From JAIOZK01 sp964468645 (GTDB taxonomy: Bacteria; Bacteroidota; Bacteroidia; Bacteroidales; JAIOZK01): a DNA stretch of 64,000 bases. The translations under genes and the position numbers were made by a program. Shown here in pieces: positions 28,841 through 38,027 of the stretch. The number at the start of each line of letters is the position of its first letter. The stretch's first letter is position 1. Under the pieces are notes generated by a model. The model worked only from the letters and a program-made list of their open reading frames with translations, ran no database searches and had not been told where the DNA came from. Location of the stretch: positions 127,737-191,736 of the forward strand of contig CAYXUU010000004.1 in assembly GCA_964468645.1 (NCBI GenBank). Direction: 5' to 3'.

Positions 28841-31624
28841 TCAGACAACCACATTGATTATTTTCTTCGGCACAAAGATGATTTTTCTGGGTTCTTTCCC
28901 GGCCAACCATCGTTGTGCAGCTTCTGCCCCCAATACTGCCTGCTCAGCATCTACCCTGGCAATATCAAGGGGTAATTCAAGTTTAAACCGCAGCTTACCA
29001 TTAAACGACACAGGATATTCAAAAGTATCTTCTTTGATATATTCTTCATTAAAATCAGGAAAAGCTTCACTGGCAATACTTTCATCATATCCCAATAAAT
29101 GCCATAGTTCTTCTGCGATATGAGGTGCATTGGGAGAAATCAGAATTGTAAGAGGTTCAAGAATTTCCCGTTTGTTGCATTTCAATTCCGTGAGCTCATT
29201 CACACAGATCATATAACTGCTAACAACCGTATTGAAAGAAATTCGTTCGATATCTTCCCTGACTTTCTTAATGGTTTTATGCAATACCTTTAACTCTTCT
29301 TTTTCTGCAGATTCTTCCGATATATACAGTTCGTTCTGATCATGGTGATACAATCGCCACAATTTCCTGATAAAACGAAACACACCTTCTATTCCCTGCG
29401 TATCCCATGGCTTGTGTGTTTCGAGGGGTCCCAGGAACATCTCGTAAAGCCTGAAGGTATCAGTACCATATTTTTCTATCAACTCATCCGGATTCTGCAC
29501 GTTGTGCTTGGATTTGGACATCTTTTCAATTTCCCATCCACAGATGTATTTGCCTTCTTCGAGTATAAACTCAGCATTCTCAAACTCAGGTCGCCACTTC
29601 TTAAAGGCCTCCTGATCCAGGATATCATTTTCAACAATGTTAATGTCAACATGCAGGGGTGTTGTTTTATAATCCTTCCTGAGGTTATATGAAACAAATT
29701 TGTTTGTTCCGGTAATCCTGTAAACCAAACTGCTTCGCCCCTGTATCTTCCCCTGATTAATCAATTTTTTAAAAGGTTCGTCTTCACAGGCAAGTCCTAA
29801 ATCAAAGAGGAACTTATTCCAGAATCTGGCATAGATTAGGTGGCCGGTACCATGTTCATCACCACCGATATATAAATCCACATCACGCCAGTACTCATTG
29901 GCTTTTTTAGAGAAATATTCTTTATCATTATGGGGATCCATATATCTCAAATAATATCCACTCGATCCGGCAAAGCCGGGCATGGTGTTGGTTTCGAGAG
30001 GATATCCTTCTTTGGTCTTCCAGTTCTTAGCCCTGGCCAGCGGCGGTTCACCACTTTCTGTAGGTAAATATTTATCCACTGCAGGAAGTTCAAGCGGTAA
30101 TTCCTTCTCATCAAGAACATAGGGCATACCATCTTTGTAATATACAGGGAATGGTTCACCCCAGTAACGTTGCCTGCTGAAAATGGCATCTCTCAGGCGA
30201 AAGTTAATTTCCCCTTTTCCAAAACCTTTTTTCTCCAGCCAATCTATTGTTACCCTTATGGCATCTTTTACTTCTTTCCCGTCAATAAAACCCGAATTGA
30301 TCATGATACCCTCCTTTGCATCATAGGAATCATCCCAGGTCAAAGGATCAGAAGGTTCTTCATTCTCCTTAGTAACAACCTGTATAATCGGAAGATTAAA
30401 ATGCCTGGCGAATTTAAAGTCCCGGCTGTCATGCCCCGGAACGGCCATGATAGCACCTGTTCCATAACCCGATAATACATAATCGGCAATCCAGATAGGT
30501 ATTTCTTCCCCATTCACAGGATTGATAGCATAGGCACCGGTAAATTCACCGGTAACGTTTTTTACTTCGGCCAGTCTTTCTCTTTCGGATCTGTTTTTTG
30601 TCCAGGTCACATACTTTTCAACATCAGCAAGTTTATCAGATGTTGTAATTTTCAGGACTAATTCATGTTCCGGTGCCAATACCATAAAAGTCGCCCCCCA
30701 CAAAGTATCCGGTCTTGTGGTAAAAACTTCCAATTTATCGGCATGACCTTTCAGATTGAAGAGAGTGGAAGAACCTTCGGACCTTCCAATCCAATTCCTT
30801 TGAACCTCCTTAAGCGAATCAAACCAATCAACATGATCCAGGCCATCAAGTAATCGCTGTGCATATGCTGTTATCCTTAACGACCATTGTTTCATCAGTT
30901 TTCTTTCTACAGGGTGTCCACCCCTTTCCGAGAATCCATCCTTAACCTCATCATTGGCAAGCACTGTACCCAGGGCCGGGCACCAGTTTACCCAGGTATC
31001 CGAAAGATAAGCAAGCCGGTAGTTCATCAAAATCCCCTGCTGTTCTTTTTCTGTTTTTACTGACCATTCCTCAGCGGTGAATGGCATCGCTTCTGAACAT
31101 GCAGCATCAATGTGATTACTTCCTTCTTTTCCAAACATTTCGATGAGAGAGGTTATAGGTTCCGCTTTTTGTGTTTTGTTGTTATACCATGATTTAAAAA
31201 GCTTAATAAAGGTCCATTGTGTCCATTTATAATATCTCGGGTCACAGGTTATTACTTCACGGTCCCAGTCATAGGCAAAACCAATTTTATCCATCTGCTC
31301 ACGGTACCTGTCAATGTTCTTCTCTGTTGTAACTGCCGGATGTGTTCCTGTCTGGATGGCATATTGCTCTGCAGGAAGTCCGTAGGCATCATAGCCCATA
31401 GGATGGAGCACATTATACCCTTTATGTTTCATATAACGCGAATAGACATCGGAAGCAATATAACCAAGAGGATGTCCGACATGAAGTCCGGCCCCGGAGG
31501 GATAGGGAAACATATCCAGTACGTAATATTTTGGTTTCGAATAATCAATATCTACTTTAAAGGTCTTGTTTTCTGCCCAGTACCTTTGCCACTTTTTCTC
31601 TATATCCCTGAAATTATAATCCAT
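28841..31624 (-). CDS. leuS: Leucine-tRNA ligase
   Basis: 927 residues, typical for Bacteroidota LeuS. The class I HIGH motif is HVGHPLGY (about residue 48), the CP1 editing domain contains TTRPDTLWGATFMVLAPEH, and the KMSKS motif is KMSKSKHNVQNP. It charges tRNA-Leu and edits mischarged products in the cytoplasm. The dipeptidase gene ends 12 bases upstream on the same strand, so the two may be co-transcribed. Confidence 0.97.
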   Translation of the reverse strand: MDYNFRDIEKKWQRYWAENKTFKVDIDYSKPKYYVLDMFPYPSGAGLHVGHPLGYIASDVYSRYMKHKGYNVLHPMGYDAYGLPAEQYAIQTGTHPAVTTEKNIDRYREQMDKIGFAYDWDREVITCDPRYYKWTQWTFIKLFKSWYNNKTQKAEPITSLIEMFGKEGSNHIDAACSEAMPFTAEEWSVKTEKEQQGILMNYRLAYLSDTWVNWCPALGTVLANDEVKDGFSERGGHPVERKLMKQWSLRITAYAQRLLDGLDHVDWFDSLKEVQRNWIGRSEGSSTLFNLKGHADKLEVFTTRPDTLWGATFMVLAPEHELVLKITTSDKLADVEKYVTWTKNRSERERLAEVKNVTGEFTGAYAINPVNGEEIPIWIADYVLSGYGTGAIMAVPGHDSRDFKFARHFNLPIIQVVTKENEEPSDPLTWDDSYDAKEGIMINSGFIDGKEVKDAIRVTIDWLEKKGFGKGEINFRLRDAIFSRQRYWGEPFPVYYKDGMPYVLDEKELPLELPAVDKYLPTESGEPPLARAKNWKTKEGYPLETNTMPGFAGSSGYYLRYMDPHNDKEYFSKKANEYWRDVDLYIGGDEHGTGHLIYARFWNKFLFDLGLACEDEPFKKLINQGKIQGRSSLVYRITGTNKFVSYNLRKDYKTTPLHVDINIVENDILDQEAFKKWRPEFENAEFILEEGKYICGWEIEKMSKSKHNVQNPDELIEKYGTDTFRLYEMFLGPLETHKPWDTQGIEGVFRFIRKLWRLYHHDQNELYISEESAEKEELKVLHKTIKKVREDIERISFNTVVSSYMICVNELTELKCNKREILEPLTILISPNAPHIAEELWHLLGYDESIASEAFPDFNEEYIKEDTFEYPVSFNGKLRFKLELPLDIARVDAEQAVLGAEAAQRWLAGKEPRKIIFVPKKIINVVV

Positions 31625-31636
31625 CTATCCAATTCT

Positions 31637-32359
31637 TTATCTAAAAAAAACAAGTTTATAATCTATTTTATCCAGCTCATCGAACGAGATATCCATCAGT
31701 TTAAAATTCTCCCATCCCGTATAATCAAAATGCCACCATTCATGGGGATATACTGAAAATCCATATTTAGTCATAATCCCTATCAGGGTCTCCCTGTTCA
31801 TCAGAATTTCATCAGGCAGATCCGTATAGTTAACACCGGCTTTTTCCGAGAAGTCATCAAATGGGGTAGGCATTGGAATTTCATTACCGGTATCCAGATC
31901 AACAAGGGTAACATCAACAGCACATCCCCTGTTATGCCTTGATCCTTTCCACGGTGCCGCAACAAACATAGTATCAGGATATACCTCATAAAATCGAAGT
32001 GTTGCTGCATATGGCCGGTAGGCATCAAATACTTTCAGACCCAATCCATTCTCCTTCAATTCTTCCTGAATCCTCAATAACGCCCTGGCTACAGGGATTC
32101 TCGCATATGCTTTTGGTTCCTTATAAATTACTTCCCCTGTAAAATTGTTATCTGTTGCATATCTTATATCCAGTATTATTCCCGGGATATATTCATCAAT
32201 GTTCACGAGCATCTTCATACTATCTTCCCTGATGACAGATTTGTAATCACCAATCCTGGTAATGATATCCAGATCGTAAGGATTCCTGGTATCGTGCTGG
32301 CATCCTGTCAATGAAACAAGCAGGAGAATCAGCAGGATATAAACAGGGCTTTTATGCAT
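31637..32359 (-). CDS. D-Ala-D-Ala dipeptidase (VanX/DdpX family), lipoprotein
   Basis: 240 residues. A lipoprotein signal (ILLILLLVSLTGC, Cys about 20) is followed by the VanX/peptidase M15D domain: LDIRYATDNNFTG, a zinc motif SRHNRGCAVDVTLVD (S-x-H-x-x-G-x-A-x-D) and the catalytic EWWHFDY. It should hydrolyse D-Ala-D-Ala dipeptide in the periplasm, more likely for peptidoglycan recycling or nutrition than for vancomycin resistance, since no vanHA genes are here. Confidence 0.88.
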   Translation of the reverse strand: MHKSPVYILLILLLVSLTGCQHDTRNPYDLDIITRIGDYKSVIREDSMKMLVNIDEYIPGIILDIRYATDNNFTGEVIYKEPKAYARIPVARALLRIQEELKENGLGLKVFDAYRPYAATLRFYEVYPDTMFVAAPWKGSRHNRGCAVDVTLVDLDTGNEIPMPTPFDDFSEKAGVNYTDLPDEILMNRETLIGIMTKYGFSVYPHEWWHFDYTGWENFKLMDISFDELDKIDYKLVFFR

Positions 32360-32491
32360 AACTGATTATTTTTCAGCTTGCGAAATTAGAAAAAAGATGC
32401 CAAAGTATTTTTCATTGCATGCTATTTTTCATTATATTGGGTAGCTAATCTAACTTTCCGATTTTTAATCCGGAACAGCTACATATCGATA

Positions 32492-33424
32492 ATGAAAGAT
32501 TCTTTAGGAAAAAACACTGAAAATCGAATTATCTGGGCGGCGACCCGGTCTGTTCTCGAAGCCGAGCGTTTTAAGACCAAACGAAGTGGGAAGAAAAGTA
32601 AAAGACGCTGGGGATTGTTCACCAGATTACTAAAGTATTTTATCATATTATTAAAATTGTTCAAGCTATATAAGAAAGGTTTGTACAATGCCAAAATTGT
32701 GAAACTAAACAACATTGATCTCCACTACCATGGGCTTGCAGAAGCATTCGAGGCTTACACTATTTTACACCTGTCCGATCTTCACCTTGACACATTACCG
32801 GGTATCGAGGATTTTATTGCAAGGAAAGTCAGGGATCTTACACCAGATCTCTGTGTTATAACGGGTGATTACCGTAAAGACACTCAAGGCAGGTACAGGC
32901 AAATTCTTAAACCACTCCAGACAATCCTTAATAATATTCAAGCCAGGGATGGTATTATAGGTATCCTGGGCAATCACGACTCTTACCTTATGGTTCCGCA
33001 TCTTGAGGGGATGGGTATCAGGGTTTTAATTAATGAAAGCCATATTATTCAAAAAGATGGGTCTTCACTTTTAATAACAGGCACCGATGATCCTTACTAT
33101 TATTATACCGACCAGGCAATAAATGCTTTTGATGATACGAAGGCTGGTTTTAAAATAGCCCTGGTACATACTACTGAGTTGTATGATGTGGCCGCGGAAA
33201 ACCAATTCAACCTTTATCTGTGCGGACACACCCACGGAGGTCAGATATGCCTGCCAGGTGGAAAACCACTGATAACCCATCAATTTGAAGGCAGGCAATA
33301 TTATAAAGGACAATGGCAGTATAAAACTATGAAAGGATATACAAATGTGGGTTGTGGTGTTTCAGCTATCCCGATCAGGTTTAATTGTCCGGGGGAGATT
33401 GCGGTGTTTACGCTGAGAAGTTAG
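32492..33424 (+). CDS. Metallophosphoesterase, YkuE-like
   Basis: 310 residues. The calcineurin-type motifs are in order: LHLSDLHLD, VITGDY (GD with R-K-D), LGNHDSY, LVHTTE and CGHTHGGQI. The C-terminal CLPGGKPL and GCGVSAIPIRFNCPGEI are typical of YkuE-like membrane-associated phosphoesterases. The N-terminal 90 residues are basic with a short hydrophobic stretch and may associate with the membrane. Divergent from the dipeptidase gene. Confidence 0.88.
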   Translation: MKDSLGKNTENRIIWAATRSVLEAERFKTKRSGKKSKRRWGLFTRLLKYFIILLKLFKLYKKGLYNAKIVKLNNIDLHYHGLAEAFEAYTILHLSDLHLDTLPGIEDFIARKVRDLTPDLCVITGDYRKDTQGRYRQILKPLQTILNNIQARDGIIGILGNHDSYLMVPHLEGMGIRVLINESHIIQKDGSSLLITGTDDPYYYYTDQAINAFDDTKAGFKIALVHTTELYDVAAENQFNLYLCGHTHGGQICLPGGKPLITHQFEGRQYYKGQWQYKTMKGYTNVGCGVSAIPIRFNCPGEIAVFTLRS

Positions 33425-33463
33425 CGACTTGTTGATAGTAATGCTAATTTAATCATTGGAATT

Positions 33464-33686
33464 ATGAGTGAGAAAATCAAAACACATAGGGAGCTCAAAG
33501 TTTTTCAGCTTTATTTTGAGGCGGGAATGGAAATATTTTTCTCCACAAAAACATTTCCGAAAGAAGAAACTTACTCATTAACTGATCAAATCAGAAGAAA
33601 TCTTTACTTCTCTAAATGACAAATATGAACATATAATTTCCATGCTTGTAAAATTGTCCAGCAAAACCGAAGACTGGTCATGGTAG
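33464..33686 (+). pseudogene. Four-helix-bundle (S23-like) gene with internal deletion
   Basis: From ATG 33464 the frame reads MSEKIKTHRELKVFQLYFE...ETYSLTDQIRR, very like the intact minus-strand gene at 44970-45332, and then stops. In another frame immediately after, EEIFTSLNDKYEHIISMLVKL to TAG 33684 is the family's usual C-terminus. The middle, roughly 50-60 residues including the SRSVxxNIAEA helix, is gone. The rest of the 390-base gap holds a tract of the GCTTAAGTC repeat family (33712-33750). Confidence 0.7.
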
Positions 33687-33814
33687 TTATCTGTTATTGC
33701 ATTAGATTCGCTTAAGTCTCTTCGTTCACTAAAGTCGCTTAAGTCGTAAGTTGCCAATTTGCAAAATAGTCATCAAGAACTTTATTTAATTTACTAATTT
33801 AGCTCCGGAAAAAA

Positions 33815-34693
33815 ATGGCCAAAAAGGAAGAAAAATATTACAAAAGACGGTATCGTGCTTCATTCATGACTTCGATTGTAAGTATCACGCTGGTTCTGTT
33901 TATGATGGGTATGCTGGGATTGATTATCTTTCATGCGAAGAAGCTATCCGATTATGTAAAGGAAAATATTGGCTTTTCTATTATCATGAAAGATGGTATA
34001 AAAGAGGCCGGCATCATTCAGCTTCAAAAAACCCTTGACGCTTCACCTTATGTAAAATCAACAGAATATATCACCCAGGAGAAGGCAGCAGAGATTATGG
34101 AAGAAGAATTGGGTGAGGATTTTATAGGATTCCTGGGATACAATCCCCTTCTTCCTTCAATTGATTTAAGATTACAGGCCGATTATGCCAATGTTGACAG
34201 TCTTGAAATGATTGAACAAACGCTGCTGGTGAATCCCAATGTTAAGGAGGTATGGTATCAAAAATCACTCGTATATCAAATCAATCGTAATGTTCGTCGG
34301 ATAGGTCTTATTATTCTTGGATTCAGTGCCTTATTGCTGATAATTGCTATCGCACTGATCAATAATACAATCCGGCTTTCTGTTTACTCTAAAAGGTTTC
34401 TTATCAGAAGCATGCAACTGGTTGGAGCTACACAGCACTTTATTCAACGACCATTTATTATGCAGGGAATCATGCAGGGAATTTACAGCGCATTTATTGC
34501 GCTAATATTGCTTGTTGGTATTCTGTATTTATCCCAGCAGGAGATCCCTGAACTGATCAATTTGCAGGATTATCAATTAATATTGTCGCTGTTTGGTTTT
34601 GTAATGGTCCTCGGATTAATCATCTCATGGCTTTCGACATATTTCGCTGTCAGGAAATATATAGTTATGCATACAGATGAACTTTATTATTGA
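33815..34693 (+). CDS. ftsX: Cell division protein FtsX
   Basis: 292 residues: TM1 near residues 15-40, a periplasmic domain (residues 45-165, with ECDxP-like SPYVKSTEYITQEKA and LLPSIDLRL), then three TM segments forming the FtsX permease domain. With FtsE it regulates peptidoglycan hydrolases at the septum. ftsE is not adjacent, as is common in this phylum. It begins a same-strand run with DUF3098, uppP, truB and queA. Confidence 0.88.
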   Translation: MAKKEEKYYKRRYRASFMTSIVSITLVLFMMGMLGLIIFHAKKLSDYVKENIGFSIIMKDGIKEAGIIQLQKTLDASPYVKSTEYITQEKAAEIMEEELGEDFIGFLGYNPLLPSIDLRLQADYANVDSLEMIEQTLLVNPNVKEVWYQKSLVYQINRNVRRIGLIILGFSALLLIIAIALINNTIRLSVYSKRFLIRSMQLVGATQHFIQRPFIMQGIMQGIYSAFIALILLVGILYLSQQEIPELINLQDYQLILSLFGFVMVLGLIISWLSTYFAVRKYIVMHTDELYY

Positions 34694-34808
34694 TTCCGGG
34701 CTTGGGGTGAAAAATATCTGCGCTCTTGTCTGTTCGTTAAAAATTCTTAAAAAATCCACTACATTCGTAAATTCCTCTTATTTTTGGTGATTCAAAAATC
34801 AATTGAAA

Positions 34809-35123
34809 ATGAGCAAGAAGAAAAGTATAAAAGCTGTATTACCCAGGCAGGAAAAAGAACAACCAGAAGTTAAATCAACCAAAATCAAATCCACCAACCC
34901 GGCTGGTACTTTTGCCTTCACCAGACAGAATTACAAACTTTTGTTGATTGGGCTTGCTTTAATTGTTTTAGGATTTCTTCTGATGATTGGAGGAGGCTCT
35001 GATGATCCTGATGTTTTCAGCGATAAAATTTTTAGTTTCAGAAGAATGACCCTGGCACCTATACTAATCCTGGCGGGTTATGTCGTGGAGATCTTTGCGA
35101 TTATGAAAAGACCCAAGGAATAA
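34809..35123 (+). CDS. DUF3098 domain-containing membrane protein
   Basis: 104 residues from ATG 34809 (a TTG two codons earlier is less likely). A basic, disordered N-terminus is followed by two TM segments: LLLIGLALIVLGFLLMIGGG and LAPILILAGYVVEIFAIM, with the DUF3098 loop FSDKIFSFRR between. The gene sits between ftsX and uppP, its usual neighbours in Bacteroidota, suggesting an envelope role that is not known. Confidence 0.88.
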   Translation: MSKKKSIKAVLPRQEKEQPEVKSTKIKSTNPAGTFAFTRQNYKLLLIGLALIVLGFLLMIGGGSDDPDVFSDKIFSFRRMTLAPILILAGYVVEIFAIMKRPKE

Positions 35124-35203
35124 GCTGGCAAATTAGACTTTATTATCCTTATCTGAAATCAATAACTAATGTTTAATAAATAAACAAGTACTCAGTCCTC
35201 GGT

Positions 35204-35245
35204 CCTCAGGCTTCAGTCGGCAGAAAAAAGGACTGAAGATTGAGG
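35204..35245. repeat. Hairpin between DUF3098 and uppP
   Basis: CCTCAGGCTTCAGTC (35204-35218) pairs with GACTGAAGATTGAGG (35231-35245) at 13 of 15 positions around a 12-base loop, ending 21 bases before uppP. It may be a repeat or an attenuator; no poly-T tract follows. Confidence 0.4.
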
Positions 35246-35266
35246 GCTAAAGATTGCCAACTGAAA

Positions 35267-36055
35267 ATGAACTGGTTAGAAGCACTTATTCTCGGGATAG
35301 TACAGGGATTAACAGAATTCCTCCCTGTGAGCAGCAGCGGTCATCTTGAATTGGGCAAAGTAATTCTTGGAGTTAATGCTGAAAAAAGCCTCCTTTTTAC
35401 TGTTGTAGTTCATGGAGCTACTGTTTTAAGTACCATTATTGTATTTAATAAAGATTTGTGGAAGCTGTTCAGGGGCCTGTTTAAATTCCGGTGGAATGAA
35501 GAAACCAGGTATATCGCAAAGCTTATGTTTTCAATGATACCTGTTCTTATAGTAGGTTTTTTCTTTGCCGATGAGGTTGAATCGTTTTTTACAGGTAATG
35601 TGGTTTTTGTTGGTTCAATGCTTCTTGTAACAGCACTGCTTCTTACCCTTACCTATATTCCAAAAAGAACAAGGAGAAAGATAAATTTCCTGGATGCTTT
35701 AATCATTGGTATTGCCCAGGCAGCAGCAGTTTTACCGGGCATTTCAAGATCAGGTGCCACCATTTCCACGGGATTGATACTGGGCAATAAAAAGGAAATA
35801 GTTGCACGTTTTTCATTTCTCATGGTGCTGATACCCATAATCGGTGCAAATATGCGTGATCTGTTATCCAGCGACCTCAGCAGCAAAAGTGATGTGACGG
35901 CATTACCCCTGATAATCGGTTTTCTGGCTGCTTTTATTTCTGGCCTGCTGGCCTGTAGGTGGATGATCAATATCGTAAAGAAAGGCAAACTACTATATTT
36001 TGCAATATATTGTTTCCTGGTTGGTATAACAGCCGTCATTGTGGGAGTCCTTTAA
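35267..36055 (+). CDS. uppP: Undecaprenyl-diphosphatase
   Basis: 262 residues from ATG 35267 (MNWLEALILGIVQGLTEF), the conserved start; the upstream frame reaches into the hairpin. Motifs EFLPVSSSGHLEL and PGISRSGATI form the BacA/UppP active site. About eight TM segments. It recycles undecaprenyl pyrophosphate for wall and polysaccharide synthesis. truB starts two bases after its stop. Confidence 0.95.
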   Translation: MNWLEALILGIVQGLTEFLPVSSSGHLELGKVILGVNAEKSLLFTVVVHGATVLSTIIVFNKDLWKLFRGLFKFRWNEETRYIAKLMFSMIPVLIVGFFFADEVESFFTGNVVFVGSMLLVTALLLTLTYIPKRTRRKINFLDALIIGIAQAAAVLPGISRSGATISTGLILGNKKEIVARFSFLMVLIPIIGANMRDLLSSDLSSKSDVTALPLIIGFLAAFISGLLACRWMINIVKKGKLLYFAIYCFLVGITAVIVGVL

Positions 36056-36056
36056 A

Positions 36057-36779
36057 ATGCAAAACGATCCTGAAAATAAATTTGATTTCCTTAAAGGGGA
36101 AGTTCTCCTCATTGACAAACCTCTTACATGGACATCATTTGATGTCGTCAACAAAATCAGATTACTCCTGAAGTATGCCTGTGGAATCAAGAAGATCAAG
36201 GTTGGTCATGCGGGAACACTTGATCCTATGGCTTCCGGACTGTTAATTGTTTGTACCGGCAAAGCAACCAAGGAGATTGAGAAATACCAGGCTCAGGAAA
36301 AGGAATATACGGGTTCTTTTACGCTGGGGGTTACAACTCCATCTTTCGACTCAGAAACCGAAACCGATAAGGAATACCCGGTTGATCATATTACCCCGGA
36401 ACTTTTACAATCAGCAATATCCAACTTAACAGGATGGATTGATCAGGTACCTCCTGTTTATTCGGCTATCAAAATTAAAGGTGAAAGGGCTTACAAATTT
36501 GCCCGGGCAAATGAAGACATTCAACTTAAATCCAGAAAGGTCCTGATCAGTGAATTTGAAATTACAAATTTTCAATTGCCCCTTTTGCAGTTCAGAATAG
36601 TATGCTCAAAAGGAACATATATCAGGTCAATTGCCAGGGATCTGGGTAAAAATCTTAACTCAGGTGCTTATCTTTCATCTCTCCGAAGAATCCGGATCGG
36701 AGATTTTAAAATTGAGGAAGCTTTAGGTATTGAACCTTTTCAGGGCCTGGTTGAGGGGCTTTACAAAAATAATACTTGA
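36057..36779 (+). CDS. truB: tRNA pseudouridine(55) synthase
   Basis: 240 residues from ATG 36057, one base after the uppP stop. Catalytic Asp lies in GHAGTLDPMASGLLIV; KEYTGSFTLG, VPPVYSAIKIKGERAY and SKGTYIRSIARDLG are the other TruB motifs. It makes pseudouridine 55 in tRNA T-loops. The C-terminal PUA domain is minimal. Tightly coupled to uppP. Confidence 0.96.
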   Translation: MQNDPENKFDFLKGEVLLIDKPLTWTSFDVVNKIRLLLKYACGIKKIKVGHAGTLDPMASGLLIVCTGKATKEIEKYQAQEKEYTGSFTLGVTTPSFDSETETDKEYPVDHITPELLQSAISNLTGWIDQVPPVYSAIKIKGERAYKFARANEDIQLKSRKVLISEFEITNFQLPLLQFRIVCSKGTYIRSIARDLGKNLNSGAYLSSLRRIRIGDFKIEEALGIEPFQGLVEGLYKNNT

Positions 36780-36819
36780 CAAAGCGTTGTTTATTTCTTA
36801 ACTTAGGATAACGATTAGA

Positions 36820-36850
36820 TTGATATTGCCGGTAAATTTATATATCTTTG
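36820..36850 (+). promoter_or_regulatory. Putative Bacteroidota-type promoter for queA
   Basis: TTG at 36820-36822, 20 bases, then TATCTTTG at 36843-36850 (TAnnTTTG). ATG 36888 is 37 bases beyond. Spacing and sequence both fit the phylum consensus. Confidence 0.55.
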
Positions 36851-36887
36851 CCGGCCATTTTTCAGAAAAAATACAGTACTGACACTT

Positions 36888-37937
36888 ATGAAATTATCAC
36901 AATTTCGCTACCATTTACCCGCAGAACTTATTGCAAATTATCCTCCGGATAACAGGGATGAATCAAAATTAATGGTTTTAGACAGGAAGACCGGGGAAAT
37001 CAAACACCAGGTTTTTAAAAATGTCCTTGATTATTTCAGCGACGGGGATGTTTTTGTTCTTAATAACACAAAAGTATTTCCCGCCAGACTTTATGGAACC
37101 AAGGAAAAGACCGGTGCACGCATCGAAGTTTTTCTATTGAGGGAACTTAACCGGGAAACCCGTTTATGGGATGTCCTGGTCGATCCTGCAAGAAAGATCA
37201 GAATTGGTAACAAACTTTATTTTGGTGAAGATGAAACACTGGTTGCGGAAGTTATTGATAATACAACATCAAGAGGGCGCACGCTCAGGTTTCTTTATGA
37301 CGGCCCTTATGAAGAGTTTAAAAAAACCATTCAAAGTCTCGGGCAAACGCCACTACCTAAAATTCATCAGCGACCGGTTGAGCCTGAAGATGAAGACAGG
37401 TATCAAACCATATATGCAAAACATGAAGGGGCTGTGGCAGCTCCGACTGCAGGGCTTCATTTCAGTCGTGAACTGATGAAGAGGCTGGAGCTTTTGGGTG
37501 TCAGTTTTGCTGAGATCACCCTACATGCAGGCCTGGGTAACTTCCGGAATATTGAGGTTGAGGATCTTACCAAACATAAAATGGATTCCGAAGAGATGAT
37601 CGTAACAGAGATCAATGCAGAAAAGGTTAATGAAGCAAAAAATGCGAAAAGTAAGATCTGTGCTGTTGGAACTACTTCCATGAAAGCTCTCGAAACTTCA
37701 GTTACCATTACAGGAAGAGTTAAACCATTTAATGGGTGGACCAATAAATTTATTTTCCCCCATTATAATTTTCAGGTTGCTGATGCCATGGTTACCAATT
37801 TTCATCTTCCACAATCATCGATGATGATGATGGTTGCTGCTTTTGCCGGATATGATCTTCTTATGAAAGCCTATGAGGTTGCAGTAAAAGAGAAATATCA
37901 GTTCTTTACATATGGCGATGCCATGCTGGTTGTATAA
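36888..37937 (+). CDS. queA: S-adenosylmethionine:tRNA ribosyltransferase-isomerase
   Basis: 349 residues, full length. Motifs MKLSQFRYHLPAELIANYPP, NNTKVFPARL, AVAAPTAGLHFSRELM, EITLHAGLGNF, GTTSMKALE and VTNFHLPQSSMMMMVAAF are diagnostic. It transfers the ribosyl group of SAM to 7-aminomethyl-7-deazaguanine in tRNA during queuosine synthesis. It has its own likely promoter. Confidence 0.97.
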   Translation: MKLSQFRYHLPAELIANYPPDNRDESKLMVLDRKTGEIKHQVFKNVLDYFSDGDVFVLNNTKVFPARLYGTKEKTGARIEVFLLRELNRETRLWDVLVDPARKIRIGNKLYFGEDETLVAEVIDNTTSRGRTLRFLYDGPYEEFKKTIQSLGQTPLPKIHQRPVEPEDEDRYQTIYAKHEGAVAAPTAGLHFSRELMKRLELLGVSFAEITLHAGLGNFRNIEVEDLTKHKMDSEEMIVTEINAEKVNEAKNAKSKICAVGTTSMKALETSVTITGRVKPFNGWTNKFIFPHYNFQVADAMVTNFHLPQSSMMMMVAAFAGYDLLMKAYEVAVKEKYQFFTYGDAMLVV

Positions 37938-37943
37938 CCATAT

Positions 37944-38022
37944 AATTTTTTAATTATTTCTTTAGTATTTGTGGTTATTACAATCGCTGTAAAAATTCAT
38001 CAAAGAAATAATTAAAAAAATT
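37944..38022. repeat. AT-rich inverted repeat between queA and ispD
   Basis: AATTTTTTAATTATTTCTTT (37944-37963) is mirrored by 38002-38022 with a single extra A, giving a 20-bp stem with a loop of about 38 bases, ending 5 bases before the ispD start. It could end queA transcripts or shape the ispD leader. Confidence 0.5.
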
Positions 38023-38027
38023 AATAG

